Assembly: GCA_020746875.1 (NCBI GenBank)
Contig: JAGTJL010000031.1
Location: forward strand, 1-64,000
Origin: Rhexocercosporidium sp. MPI-PUGE-AT-0058
Taxonomy: Eukaryota; Ascomycota; Leotiomycetes; Helotiales
Length of the DNA stretch: 64,000 nt
Reading direction: 5' to 3'
Shown here: positions 25,113 through 38,113 of the stretch, piece by piece
How positions within the stretch are numbered: the stretch's first letter is position 1
Layout of the letters: each line of letters starts with the position of its first letter
Program-made: the position numbers and the translations under genes
Notes under the pieces: generated by a model
The model's database searches: none
What the model saw: the letters and a program-made list of their open reading frames with translations, nothing else
Told to the model about the DNA's origin: nothing

Positions 25113-26732
25113 CTACTGGTTGAGCACAATAGCCCAGTCTTCATTTTTGAAGTAGTCTTCCAGGCTTGTCATTGGGCAGTCAAACCCTGCCTGTTACGTA
25201 GATTGTCAGTTCAAAGCATTCCTCTACGGATTCTTCGTACGTCGGGAGAGAAAGAAGCATGCGTACCTTTCTGATGTCCTCCGCTTTCAACAACGTCTTA
25301 TCACCTCCATCATAGCCCGGGTCACTACATCACACAAATCACATCAGCAAAATCCCTCCTTGTAACTCAGCCCCCCTCCCCCCGGCCAAACTAAAAGAAA
25401 GCCAACGACCACCTCTCCCAGAATCAGAACAGAAACAATAAGACTAACCTCGAATACTCAAACATATCAGCAATTTCCTCCCCAAACATCCTATCCGGGC
25501 TATTCGCCGCCAAATCCCCCCACCCACACTGCCTATAACTCGCCGTCTTGCCGGTAACCTTACTCCACGTAGCGACGAAGTCCGTCCAGCTGCAGGTCGT
25601 GCCTTCGGCCATGTAGTGCTTGCCAGGTCCCATTTGTACCATGCCGTGTACAAAGGTCCCGAGGTCGGCGTTCACGGCGAAGTGGGGGACGAGGGCGTGG
25701 GGAGTGGTAGGGAAGGACTGGATGAAGGTGTCGTTTGGTTGCTGAGGGGTTTGTGAGTTGGGTGGCTTGGGGAAGATGGGGTGGGTTGAATGGATGACGA
25801 ATGAATGAACAAAAGGGTCGGATGTATATCATTTTCTGATCACAACTCGTCTCTTCTCGAGGCAATGCATACTCCACTACCGAGAACGAGAAGAGAAATG
25901 TAGTGAGATGCGTAGGCGAAAGGGGATCGCAGGACTCACTTTTGCGAAGTAGGCACGTGGTGCCAACTTGTAACTGCTCATGAAATATCCTGTCTGGACA
26001 TAACTCATCTTCTTCGCTAACTCGGGGTATTTCTCCTCAACACTATATCATTTTGAGATGCGTCAGTATCTTATCCAACAGAGATTACAAGTAGAGAAAC
26101 TTCTCCGAATCCTAAGTCTGGGAGACCTGATATTTCGCCCGCTCACACAGGAAAGTTCAATGAAACGAAACATAGAAAATCAAAACGCAGGAAAAACGAA
26201 CAGTGAGGAGAAAAGAAGCCACTCACTACCCGGGGAAAATCTCTGCCTTCGAATCAAAATGATACAACTCCTGATACTTGCCCCCACTACACTTCTTCGC
26301 ATAACTCAACGTACTCGCGACAAACCCCATCCCATCCAACCCCTCCACGACACCCTCACTCCCGGCCGCATCGGCGATATTCCTCCCCTGCTGCAACTCA
26401 ACCTCATACGCATACTTTCTACACGTCATACCCTTCGCTTCCGCCGCAGCTCTAGCATCAGGCCTGAAGAACGGCTCCCAGTAATTCGTCACGCTGAAGA
26501 TGAGATTCGCGCCTGTGAAAGCGGCTTTTAGAGAGGCGACGGAGTCGAGGTCCGCAGTGACTATCTCGACTCCTTGGGAGGCGAGAGAGAGAGCCGCTGG
26601 GGAGGAGGCGTTGCGTGTTAGGCCGCGGATGCGGTAGTTTGGGTCTTTGAGGAAGCGGGCTGCGACGGAACCGCCTTGGTTACCGGTTACGCCGATTATG
26701 ACGAGAAGTTTCTTGGGGGATGAATCGGTCAT
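25113..26732 (-). CDS. NmrA-like family NAD(P)-binding protein
   Basis: Five exons: 26732-26230, 26042-25940, 25741-25449, 25324-25267 and 25190-25113, all in frame, giving 344 aa. The N-terminus has the Rossmann motif VIIGVTGNQGGSVA (about 10-23), then RGLTRNASSPAA, GVEIVTADLDS and ANLIFSVTNYWEPF, as in NmrA-like atypical short-chain dehydrogenases. The second exon (VEEKYPELAKKMSYVQTGYFMSSYKLAP) and the third (TFVHGMVQMGPGKHYMAEGTTCSW) match the usual middle of these proteins. The C-terminus is SLEDYFKNEDWAIVLNQ. NmrA itself is a redox-sensing regulator of nitrogen metabolism; many relatives have other or unknown roles, and this one looks like a general family member rather than the NmrA orthologue. 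Confidence 0.88.
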
Positions 26733-27418
26733 CTTGTCTTCTTATCGTCGGTTCCTGTTCTTGGTAAAGACAAAGATTGGACGAGGAGTAGTGTGGCTGA
26801 TGAGGTTTAGGGAGTTCGTTAGTGGGAGAGGGAGGCTGTTTTGAGTTCAAGCTTATCGCGAAGTAATCAGGAGGGGAACCGGCTACGGTATCAGATGAGC
26901 TGAGTTGAGATGAGGGGTTGTTTTCTGCAATTGAGGACTTGTCTGCTTTTGGTGTAGGCTGTCCCGCTAGCTTGGGTGCAGACGGCTCGGCGCGAGGGGT
27001 CGCTTAGAGTGTTTGTGATTGGGGGGCAGAGGAGGGAGAGCGGGTCAACCACGGAGGTTGCAGAAGTCGTAAGTTATTTGAAGAGAGAAGTAATTAAGTA
27101 GGAATTGGGTTGAAACGAAGTTGAAGTGTGGATTGCGAAGAGACAAATCAAGTGATACGGCATATGATGCAGTGCAGGAGATCAAATATAAACAAGTGTG
27201 AAGTGTTAGGCAGATACGTGAAGTGAGGAAACAAAGCGAGCTAAATCAACGTTAACATTAAATGAATGTACATCCTGTCCTAATATAGTACAGTGGTATA
27301 ATGCAAAAGGAAGGAACGATTCCAGAACGTTTCCCTTTCTGCCACATCCCCTCAATCTGTCATCCCACAAGCCACCCATCCTATGCCAAGCTCTCCAAGT
27401 CTCGCTTATCTGACTCGT
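26733..27418. other. Intergenic, upstream of the NmrA-like gene
   Basis: Upstream region of the NmrA-like gene and 3' flank of the Egh16-like gene. No coding region recognised. Confidence 0.5.
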
Positions 27419-28283
27419 CTATGCGCTGAACTCCTCCGCGACAAACGAGCGTTTGTTGTCAGCCTCAGTCTGGACAGCACTGTTATCTGAGCTAGCCTCA
27501 ACTGACGCAGCTTGTTTTGAAGCAGCAGATGCAGCTGCTGGTGCAGCGGCTCCTCCTGCGCCGGCCATCTGAACAGCAAAAACACCACCGAATGGTCCTG
27601 CTGGGTTGGAGTTGGCGACCTTGACAAGGCAGACGCCAGATTGGCCATTGACGACACCAGTGCAGGTGGTTCCAGCTGGGACAGTCGCCGCCATTGGCTC
27701 GTCCGTATTGACGTTAGATGCACGTTTAACGATACCAGCTGAGATGAGGACGCGGCGGAAAAAGCGGCGGTCTTTGGGTGCGCGGATGTTACCGTTAACA
27801 CCAGGAACTTGCTGGGTGACTTGGAGCTTAGTTCCCTGCGAGAAGGCGCCTGTGCCTGTTGTGTCCATGACGAAGGTCACTGGTCCAGCTCCATCCGTAG
27901 TAACAGTGTGCCAGGTTCCGGAGATAGATCCTCCATCGGAGACTTGAGGGAGGGTCTCGCCGGATTGTGCTACAACAGCAGACATGCCTGCAAGCGTGTT
28001 CTTGCCATTGCCAGCAGTCTTACCGAGGCCGTCGCTCATGGGGTTGACTTTGCTGAAGACGGTTGTGTCGACTTCAGTGACCTTGTTTCTGCCTGGGCCT
28101 GGAACAACGCCACCCATTATCCCGAGAGCGGTGGTGTTGCCTCCCATATCACCAGCCTGGAAAATAATGTTAACTAACGAACCAGATTTGAGAACCTGGC
28201 AAGCTTACAACGACTGCGACCTTGCCGTGAGCAGAGACGAGAGGAGATGCTGCAAGAGCAACGAGAAGAATCTTGGAGAGCAT
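27419..28283 (-). CDS. Egh16-like (MAS/GAS, DUF3129) secreted protein
   Basis: Two exons, 28283-28209 and 28156-27419, with a 52-bp intron, giving 270 aa. A clear signal peptide (MLSKILLVALAASPLVSA) ends before HGKVAVV. The mature start, then GDMGGNTTALGIMGG, VVPGPGRNKVTEVDTTVF and NPMSDGLGKTAGNGKN, fits the Egh16/MAS family known from powdery mildew and Magnaporthe, where members are expressed around appressorium formation. The middle has one Cys pair (TCTGV...VCLVK) and the C-terminal 50 residues are Ala/Ser-rich and low complexity. The family is also present in saprobes and insect pathogens, so the gene alone does not prove pathogenicity. Its biochemical function is not established. Confidence 0.88.
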
Positions 28284-31200
28284 GTTTGTGGTTGTTAGGA
28301 GGATGGTAAGTCTTAAAATAGTTTGTCAAATTTAAAGATTGAAGGCTGTCACGAGTCAATCGTAAACAGCTGTAGAAGAGAAACAAAGTAGGATGAAAGT
28401 AGATAAAATCGAAGAACTGTTGATCGCTGATGCTGTTGAAAGAGAGGGGATTTGAGCAGCTTTAATACATCTCAGGTAGAAGGGGCCAATAGACTGTGTC
28501 ATGCATCTGACTGGAATAGCTAGAAATGAGGAGTCGGTATCACACCTTGATCGTACTAAGGAACCTCTACTGTTCCATTATCAACATAATTGCATGGATA
28601 TATTGTGTGAGAATGAAAGAAGCTGGGCAATCGAAGTGGACCATTGGTCTCTCGCAAAGCGGTGCTACCAACTAAAACATCAGGTCGACTAACACAACGG
28701 CATCGCCTAGGCCCAATCAATCATTGAACGAGGGTGCTGTTTTCCGGAGTGCGTCTCAGCATCCAGCCGAGCTTCAAACGAAGGCAGGTTTTGTCGGCAG
28801 TAACGGATGATGGACGAAACAGACCGTGGAGGAGTCGCACGTCCTCGGAGAAGATGACTGTTGATGGACGCTCAGCGACTCCCAGAGGTGTTTGATTGGA
28901 CGGGAGGAACTGTGTATGTGCGCGCTTCAAATCTTTGGCGTCAAACCAGCGACCGCGGCTGGCCGTGCACAGTTTCAAGCGGCCCAACTGGGTCCAAAGT
29001 TGTTCTTGAAGATCTCTTGACTCTTTCATAGCGAGCTTATTTGAAATGGAAAGAGCATCGCGAGATAATAGTGGATTGGGTTCAGGTCACTGGTCCTTAA
29101 ATGATTGGTAAAAGAGGGCTCCAAATGGCGAATTAAGAAGATATCGTTCAAGATGCAAAGAATCGATCCGGATATTTTGGTCCGTCAAGCCTGGAAACGC
29201 AATGCATGTCTAGCCGATCCAGAACCTGAAATAAGCATTGCCAACCTCGATGCCAACACGGCCAAGTCGGTTAATGCTTCGAGCAGTTCGACGTTTCAAC
29301 AGATGAGGAGCACAGAAGAGAAAACTTCGGCAGATCATGCCCCAAAGATCTGCAGCTAGGGTGCCATGGCTGCATTGAGCATGCGCCACCCGGATATCGC
29401 AAAGAAACTCCACTGAGTCTTGTCGCAATCACTGTGTCTTAGAGACATGCCATGTTTTAGGCTTGGCCGGGGCGAAACAGCTAGGGGCGTGAAGCTAATC
29501 ACGTTTCAACAGCATCATCTGCACTAAGGAGTGTGGTTTACCGACCGTTCAACTACCATTGTCAGACCGCCCAGAGCACAATTAAATATAGCAGCAACAA
29601 GAATGGTCGGTTTTTGACTCGGAGGTGAACACAGTCTACTGTGCGCTACAACGACTGATTAGAGTACTAGCAAGCATAGCAACAATAGAAATAGAATGTC
29701 TGGGTAAACATATTGGTCTGTGGAGAATTAAACAATTGAATTCGATGTACACGATCGCGTGGAGACATCCGAAATAATTGCTGAGATCCGTCCGAATGCT
29801 TCCTCGCCTCAAAGGCCAGACTTGTTTCAATCCTGCAGCCAGACGATTAGCGAGACGACAGTCTCAAGTGTGTCTTGCAGTCTGCAGGTGACAAGATCAT
29901 GACAGCGTATCAACCGCATAGAGAAACTTAATTCCAAGCGACTGAATACTGAACAGGGAAGCCACTTGGCTTGTCTAGATCAAGCCCACGTCTTTTCCAA
30001 ATGACTTCCTATTCCCGGTGTCGACTTTGGTCTTCGGCTTCCTGCAACTCGATGACCTCGAGGACTTTGATGGATAAATGACCACTTACATCGTAGTTTT
30101 ATTGATGGGAGGATATTTAGCGCGGTGTCCCTTAGCAGTAGGCCAATTCGCTGTGCGACGTTGTGTTTAGACATCACACGTCGGCTATGTCTGCTATCCA
30201 ATGTTAGAAGGTTAGAGTGACAGTGACAACGAGAAAAACAACGATAGCTGGGGAATGCAGTACCATCCACGGAGTCGCCGCTCCCATATCTCTTGTGCAG
30301 AACATGCCCAGGTAGGTAATGCCGACCGAATCTCCAAGTTACCAGCAGTAGACCTTTTACTGATGGGTCTAGATTCAAAGTATGCATCCACATTGAGATA
30401 TGCTTCCAACCCCGGAGATATTGTGCATTCGTCTCCCAGCATGCTGCAGATCCACGTTCATTTAACACCCCTCACTGTGAAAGTACCAAGCTTTATACGT
30501 TGCACTAAAACAGAATGCAGGTCGTCCATTATAGATTGCATCAACGGACCCGTAAAGAAAAGAATGGTTACCTTGAACCGTTAAAGTACAATTGTGGAAC
30601 CAAGTGGAAAGATCTTCGACAGTACTGAGGTAACTCCATCAATACTCGTCAAAATTGACATGGTATGTAATGTGCGTCTGGCTACCACTAAGGGGACGGT
30701 CTCCATACGCCAATAGATGGATTATAATGATCCCCTGGAATCTATGATGGAATTGTAAGTCCCAGAGCAACAGGCATAAGATTGTAGACTAGTCCGGTAG
30801 CATTCGCGGGAGTAGCGGCGATAGGAAGTCACTCATCTAAAAGTGAAGATCGAAGAAGACAGCAGAAGAGAAAAGGCGCATGTGGGGTGTGAATGAAGCA
30901 GACGGATATAGCTGGAGGACATGAGGGGAATTCCCTGCGGCTTTCGGACTTTGTACGAAGTGGAATGCAGCGAGATACATCGATTCTCCCTTAGACTCTC
31001 CGTGTGTAAGAGTGGCCAAGCTCAGGCTCTTGGGTCTGGTTGAAGTAGCAAGTGGGAAGGAAATGCTCGAGTTGCGATAGGAGTGCTGCTCATGGGATGG
31101 AAATGGTCCACCTAGGCCTCCGATCCCATCTGAAGAGGGGGGGTTACTGCCTTAGGCCACAGGTGCGCTAGTCCCAATTGGGGCCACCCATCGCGACTCC

Positions 31201-31316
31201 CTCCACTTCGCGCCTTAATCAACACGCTCACGAAATCAAGAGATAATCAAACACGCCACAACACCACAACTAATCTGCCTCCCAACTTTCAAATCACGGT
31301 CGTAACAAATGCATCC
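28284..31316. other. 3-kb interval without a confident gene
   Basis: Several open frames of 60-162 codons on both strands (for example 28721-29029 and 29980-30468, both minus) show no family motifs and no consistent splicing. The final 150 bp are A/C-rich, as expected of the 5' untranslated region of the cohesin gene. Nothing else recognised. Confidence 0.5.
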
Positions 31317-34300
31317 ATGACTACTGGAAGAACGCCACTCATGGATATCTCCAACAACGACGCGACGAGCCCCTCAGCTCCCACGGGGGGCAGGCGCAAG
31401 TCTGGACGCGCCGTGAAGGCCCCAGAAAAGTTTATGCCCGAGGCGCCCTCGTCGCAAACCGGATCCGCGAATTCGAAAAGAAAGAGAATTGAGGAGGAGG
31501 GAGAGGGTGACGCGTCAGAAATAGATGAGGAGGCAGAAGCCAGCGACGAAGATATCGCGAGCGCTGAGGAGGAGGAATCGAGAGCAGTGAGGAGGAAAGC
31601 GAAGAAGACGAAGAAGCCAGCAGCGAAGAAGGCGAAGGTCAATGGCACAACGGCGCGCGACGAGCCTCTCGCTGTAAAGCTTCCTGCTCGCCCGAAGAAG
31701 GGTGGCAAGCGCGTTGCGATAGCAGATAATGATGCTGAGGGGTTGTATGGTGCGCGATTCTACCCCAGGTATTTCTGGATACTGCTAATTCCTTCCCAGC
31801 CGATGTTTTCCAAAGCGGCGATTCATCCGAAGATGTTGTTACCCGGTGGCTGGGTGCATACAACGAGGACAACTTCTCCGCGTTAGCCGATTTGGTCAAC
31901 TTGGTCCTCAGAAGTGCTGGTTGCAGCATTGGAATCACAAGCGACGATGTCAATGATGAGGATAATGTCATGAATAGGTTGATTGATATCCAAGAGGAGC
32001 ATCAAGCTGTCAGTTTCCGTACCCCAAACGCATGTCTTTACTGATTGGTCTTAGAAAAATATCACGGACTACCCCCTCACATCAAGAGCGAAAAGCAGCA
32101 ATGCATTTCGGGATTCTCTCATCGGTTTCTTCGATCAGCTCATACAAGCCATGCACGAAACCGGAATACTCTACAAGGAAAAGCCGTTGATAGAGAATAT
32201 CGACGTGTGGATCTCCAGCTTGTCCTCCTCGACCCTTCGACCTTTTCGTCACACTGCTTCGCTTGTGGCATTGACAATGATTACAGCCATGTGTCGGGTC
32301 GCCGATCGCGAGATTGAAGTCGCAGCACAAGTTCAGCGTCAACTCGAGGCCGAGAAGAAAAGGAAAGGTGCGAACAAAGCAAGGTTGGCAGATTTCCAGA
32401 AGAAAGTCAAGACAAACGAGGATAACAAAGCTTTCATCGAGTTACGGATTCGCGGCTTTTTCGACACGGTTTATACACATAGATATCGTGACGTGGACCC
32501 GAAAATACGCATTGAATGTGCCGAGGCCATGGGAACGTGGATGTTGACGCTAGAAAGTATGTTCTTTGAGGGATCCTATCTGAGATATATGGGCTGGATG
32601 TTGTCTGATACCCACGGTCCCATGAGATTGGAAGTTGTGAGGCAGCTTTCGAAACTTATGAAGAATCTCAACCCTGGAGGGATGCGCCACTTCGTTGAAC
32701 GATTCCGCCCTCGTATGGTTGAAATGGCTATTCGAGATTCAGAACCAGGCATTAGGGCAGCCGCTGTGGAGTTGATGGATCTCATTCGTGAAAACGGCAT
32801 GTTGGAACCTAACGACATCGATACCCTTGGCAAATTGATCTTCGATTCTGAACCAAAGGTGCGGAAATCCATCGTGGGATTCTTTACGGAGAACATCAAA
32901 GACTTGTATGACGCTAGAGTGGAGGAACTCGGAGGCGAAGAGGCCATCGAAGATCTTCTCACCGTTGATGACGAGGATGATTACGACTCGCCTCGCGGTG
33001 AATGGATCAGACTGAAGTGTCTTGCAGAAAGTCTCTTGACTTACGATGCCCAAGATTCAGATGAGTTACCGAGCCAAATTGAAGTTGCAGACTTTCTCGA
33101 TGTGTCTGGTTCCGAATCAAGATTCACACTCGCCGCACAAGCACTGTACGACAAGTTGCCTGTTCTGAAGGACTGGGAGATCTTAGCAGGCTATCTCCTA
33201 TATGACCACACCGCTGCGGCATCAGACAACGACGCCGAGAACTCTATCACAGATAGTTTCAAGCCCACTGAGCAGGAAGAACTCGTTATGCTTGAGATTC
33301 TGAATGCGGTTGTCAAGATGAATCTTGCGCAGGTCGATGAGTCTGCCAAAGAGAAGGGTAGAAGCAAGAACTCAAAGGCCGAAGCTGCCGAGGCAAAAGA
33401 CAATGCTGCTCGCCGCTTAGCTGGTCTTATCCCACGACTGTTGAAGAAATATGGAGCAGATCCAAAGACTGTGACGCTGGTACTGCGATTGGAGCATGCT
33501 CTGAATCTGGGAGTTTTCCAAGAGCTTCGACAAGACACAACAGTCTATTCGCAGCTTTTGGATGAGATCAGTGCGCAATTCAATGGTCACGCAGATCGTA
33601 CCGTTCTTGCCGAAGCTGTGGCCGCATTCCTGCATGCTCGAGGGTACGAAGAATTAGAGGAGATTGCTGACAACAAAATTCTATCACTCTGGGAAGACAC
33701 GGCCAACTCTCTTCGTCAACTCAACAAGAGCGGCAACATTTCTATTCGGGGATCCTTTAGGGACAAGGCACTCAAGGATCTATCGCATACCCTGGTCAGA
33801 TTAGAGCAACTCTCAACAATTGCGAGCTCTGTTGATACGTTAGAAGATGCATCAGCTGGTAGCGATCCACTCCCTATTGTCATTCTTCTCGACATAATCG
33901 CCCGGGGTGTCTTTGAGGATGCCAACGATGAAGATATTGACTCTCTCGAGGACGAAATCGTCTTGTCTGCTATGAAGTCGGCAATGTTCTACTTTATGTG
34001 GAAAATCCGAGCTTTGATGGACGCTGTTGCTATCGATGATGATATCCCTGCTATCGATATCGATCGTCTCAAGGAATGGCAAGAGACGTTCATCCAGAAC
34101 CTTACAGCTGCTTTCTCGTCACGGGCAACTCTTGATCCGGTTCGACTAACCGGAGCAGGAACTCTCCTCGACATTCATGTATTGTTTACCACCCTGAGAC
34201 CATCGGAGACCCCCCAGGATTCTGAGAGAGATACGGATGAAAGCCCCTACTACCTAACACTCATCAAGCAGATTGTGCCGGAGGTACATCAGGAACTGGT

Positions 34301-34886
34301 CTCGATATTTGATGCCTTAGAGAAACAGTTTGCCAAAAAGGCGAAGAGGAAGCTGGCAGAGCCGACCGACGATGAAGAACCAGAGGAGCTTGATGAGGAG
34401 CCAGAAGATGACGAAGAGGATGTCACGGATAGCGAGCGACAAGCCGAAACCCTGAACGCCGAAAAGGAACTCTGCGAACTTACGGGCAAGCTCGTACTCG
34501 CAATCCTAGCACAGGTGATTGACGCTTCTGGTTCACTGAAAGGAAAATTCCGGTCACGCCTCCAAAGGAATCGCCTACGACTAGGACCAAATTTCAAAGA
34601 TGTCATTGCCTATCTCGACGAACCAAAGACAAAAGCTAAGAAGAATCATAAGAGTAAGGCTCAGCAGACTGCCGATGCGAAGAAGAAGGTTGCAAAGAGC
34701 AAGGAGTTGGCGGAGGAGGAGGAAGACGAGGATGATCCTTTTGCGGATATCGAACCAGAGGAAGGCACAGTAGAGGATCTTCGGAGACGAGAGCTACTGG
34801 AAGAAGAGCCCGAAGGTAGTGAAGAAGGCGACGGTGAGCCAGCTGGCGGTGGCGAAGAAGACGAAGACGACATTATGGGCGATTAA
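31317..34886 (+). CDS. SCC3: Cohesin subunit Scc3/STAG (stromalin family)
   Basis: Three exons: 31317-31749, 31800-32008 and 32055-34886, with 50- and 46-bp introns, giving 1157 aa. The first 140 residues are disordered: a basic GGRRKSGRAVKAPEKF patch, an acidic stretch, then a Lys-rich segment. The STAG domain starts near 230 (SLIGFFDQLIQAMHETGILY; FRHTASLVALTMITAMCRVA). The stromalin conservative domain follows at about 344-420 (FIELRIRGFFDTVYTHRYRDVDPKIRIECAEAMGTWM split over adjacent blocks; YLRYMGWMLSDTHGPMRLEVV). The remainder is helical HEAT-like sequence. The C-terminus is strongly acidic (EEEEDEDDPFADIEPEEG) and ends DDIMGD. Scc3 binds the kleisin subunit of cohesin and DNA and is needed for sister-chromatid cohesion. 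Length and domain order are normal, so this is a firm housekeeping call. Confidence 0.95.
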
Positions 34887-37800
34887 ACATTGTGACTTTT
34901 ACGGTTGGCTTGATTTGTAGGAATATGGCATGGAGTGAAGCGAGCAACTGAACATTGGCTCAGCATGGTTCTGATCATGCGAATGTTCTGCACATAATGA
35001 TTACATTTTCTGCGCGGTCGCTTGTTTCCAGCAACGACAGCTTTTTTACGTGGCTGGATATGGGCTGCGTTCTATGCTTGGGCGAGGATGGATGGATGGT
35101 ACTGATGATTCTCTTTTGCTTCTTGAGCTAAGTTGCTGTCTATACATAGTGCAATGCCATAACTTTCGTCTATTGTCCATCCTTTATCGAGAGTGCTTCG
35201 TCGATCATCTCGCCTTGCGTTCTTATTGAGCTTTTTCTCGTAGCCTTTGCATGTCCCTTACATTCCTTCACGAACGTATGCTATATCACGAGTACGAGTG
35301 GGAGAATGTGGGGGTACGATGCTTGTTGATACTTCGCTTCGACCGATTCGGTGAAGGTGGTTGTGGGTATCAGCAGCCTAGCACCCTGATCGTCCTCTTC
35401 AAGTGAAACACAACAACAGCTAACCGATCTCTCCACTCCCACTCCTCCATCTTCTCCAAACACAACACACCTCCTCATTCACTAGCGCTCTCAGACTAGT
35501 AACCAATCCCCCTAGGACTATTAGAAACGGGACTAGTAGAAAGGAATATGAATTTGGCTTCGGTGTATACTTGAGATAAGAAAATTCCTGTGCCAGGCAT
35601 TGTTATTTTAAAGACCAGAACGTACACTTTCAAAAAGACAGCACGCTTCTATGTTATTGGATGAAGGAAGAATGGAAATAATCAATTCTGATGATCTATG
35701 TATGAATTCAACTTTCTGCCATACATTCTGCAGACTCTCCGCTTCCAATTTCACGCAAGAAACATTGGGAAGAAACCCTCTATCCCCTGAGGCTACTGCC
35801 ATAGTAATCTGGCCCATGACCTCGTACAAGTCGGTTCATGTGTTGATATTGACCACCTCGACAGAAGAGAAGAAGGAATCTGTCCCAGATTTGGCCATGT
35901 ATAATTCTCCAGTCGCCTTGTCCCAATAGAAAACGGCATTTATACGGTGAGTACATCGTGGCTCGCCAAAAATACGCTGATATCCAAATTGCTCGTTCCG
36001 TGATGGCGGTATTTTTTTTGGGACTTGTCGACCCTTCGGCGTGGTTATCGTCAGGTGGCCCTTCTGAAACTGACATATTTTGCATGTTTCCAGTGTCCTT
36101 CGAGTCCATAATGTTGGAAATGTGTTTATAAAGGATTATCGTTTCAGGAATGAATTTCATACTCTGAAATGAATCTTCAAAGTCCTGAATTGAATCAAAA
36201 TCATGAATGATGTATGAAACTCTCAAACCTTTAGTGATGTTGTGAGGGGTAGATTCCGTTCCAATTTGGTCACTAAGTTGCTAGTAACTTTCTTTTATCG
36301 CCCACGTCTCTCATATTTGGCAAATCTGGAACCAGGAGCCGCAACCCAGATTCGAAATCGAATGAAAAATTTGATCTAAGTTGGTGCCGAAATCTCGCGT
36401 GTAGCAAGATGATGGCCCATGGATTAATTTGTGCTGCCATTAGCTCGAGTTTTCCAAGATTAAGACAGGTTTGCACCGGTATTGTGAAAACGGTTCAAAG
36501 AGCTAGTGGGGATAAGAAGTTCATATATCTTGATATTAATTAGTCTCTCGTGTTCAACTCTAGGTCCTAAGATTTTGATACGACCCCTTCTTTTCCGAGT
36601 ACGATGACTCTCTATGATTCTTTGAATTACTCGCATCCGACTTCTCCAACTTTTTTTGTCCAAGACCATAAATAACTATCATTCTATCGTTCCAACCTCG
36701 GTCCGCAATCTTACTGAAAATTATCTTCGGATCATCATCGGATATATCTATGAACGGTGTTGCGCAAAGCTTGGCCTCAGAGTCGCCTGCCTATTCATGA
36801 GAATTCTTCTGCCCCGAGTCCAGGCCTTGCCATATGATTTGCATCTGACGCGCTTAAAGCTTAATACGAGAAGGAAACGACCATTTGTCCTAATCCTCAG
36901 GCTCTTTCAACGCCATCCTACTCGTGATATGGTGAGCCAATGCCAGCATACCAACAGCAGTCCTAATCGGTATCAAATTAAGTTCGCATCGCCGGCGATC
37001 ATGGAAAGGATGGTTCTCGAACGTGAGCCGCTTTTAGCGGTAGGGATCGCCTGTTTCTTCGTCTCGAAATAGAATTGCGGGTGTGGTTCCTGGATTGCCG
37101 TTGGTGTCGCTTTCCATGGTTGTTTCGACGAAAGGAAGACTTCGCGAAGAAGATTTTCAGGTATTCCTGAATGCTCTGGTGTGACACCGACTTCGCCGTC
37201 GTGTACTAGAGGATCCACTAGAGGATTCTCTGGAAGTCCTCTGTTTATGTTGATGTCCATTTCGTTGGGCTGACAGATGTGCGTGGCATGAGCACGAAGA
37301 ACTGAATACAGTCTGAGGGAGCTTTTGAATTAGAGAGCCAAGCTGATTATCAATACGGAAATAGAAGACGTATTGACACCCAGCCTCGACGGCATTCTTA
37401 GCCCGTTCTTACATTTCTGAGGAACCATTCCTTGACTTCATGTCAGCGAAAATGCTCCACCAAAATGGTTGTAAAGATCTCCATCTTTTTCAGTGTACCA
37501 TCAGTTAACAACTTTTGATCGTAGGATTCCCTTACCGCAATCCACTTTGGACTGCACTTGCTCACATGTCGCATAGTGTCGCTCTGGCTTGATCCTCCAA
37601 ACACCCCAGGCTTCGCGAGAGAGCCCTTTGTCGTCAGGAGATTCGAATTGTTCGAAGTGTGCCCACAGTACTTCAGATAATATGACACAGTTTTGAGCGA
37701 CTTGTAAAAGTGCTAGTTCAGACAAAAGTATCGAAGATGCCTTGACTAGTGATCTCATGTTTACCAAAATTTCGCTTATAATGTGCCAAGACGAAATATC

Positions 37801-38113
37801 TTGGCTCAGGAATCAAATCCTCGTTACAAATCTCAAATTTCCTACAAGGGATAATCAGACGCTCAACTCTACTCAATCATGGAGAATCTTGAATGTATGC
37901 AATCCCTTCTTCTCTGAGCGAGCGTTATGTGTTTACCCCACTTTCAATTAGGCTAAATAAGTGAGGGGTACATTTCATTGGCCACCACTAACATGAAAAT
38001 AGTCGAGAAAAACAGACCCGAAGGAACATTACCTCTAGGAGTAATGTACTCAGTTCACTTTAATACTCTTCAGTTTTAATTCTTTTTTGGTCTGTTTTAA
38101 AATAAGAGAACTA
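34887..38113. other. 3.2-kb interval with coding-like fragments only
   Basis: The first 300 bp are the Scc3 3' flank. Minus-strand open frames at 35780-36226 (148 codons), 36973-37260 (95 codons) and 37501-37767 (88 codons) have protein-like composition but no motif I recognise. The last two are adjacent on one strand, and the upstream one contains a plausible donor (GTAAGG after VDCG), so a decayed or unrecognised spliced gene is possible. Confidence 0.4.

Noticed and set aside
23563..28283. Secondary metabolite gene cluster (methyltransferase, NmrA-like, secreted protein)
   Set aside because: No polyketide synthase, peptide synthetase, terpene cyclase or other backbone gene in the window; the families are also common outside clusters.
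29980..30468. 162-codon minus-strand open frame
   Set aside because: No motif, no plausible promoter or splicing, and irregular residue composition.
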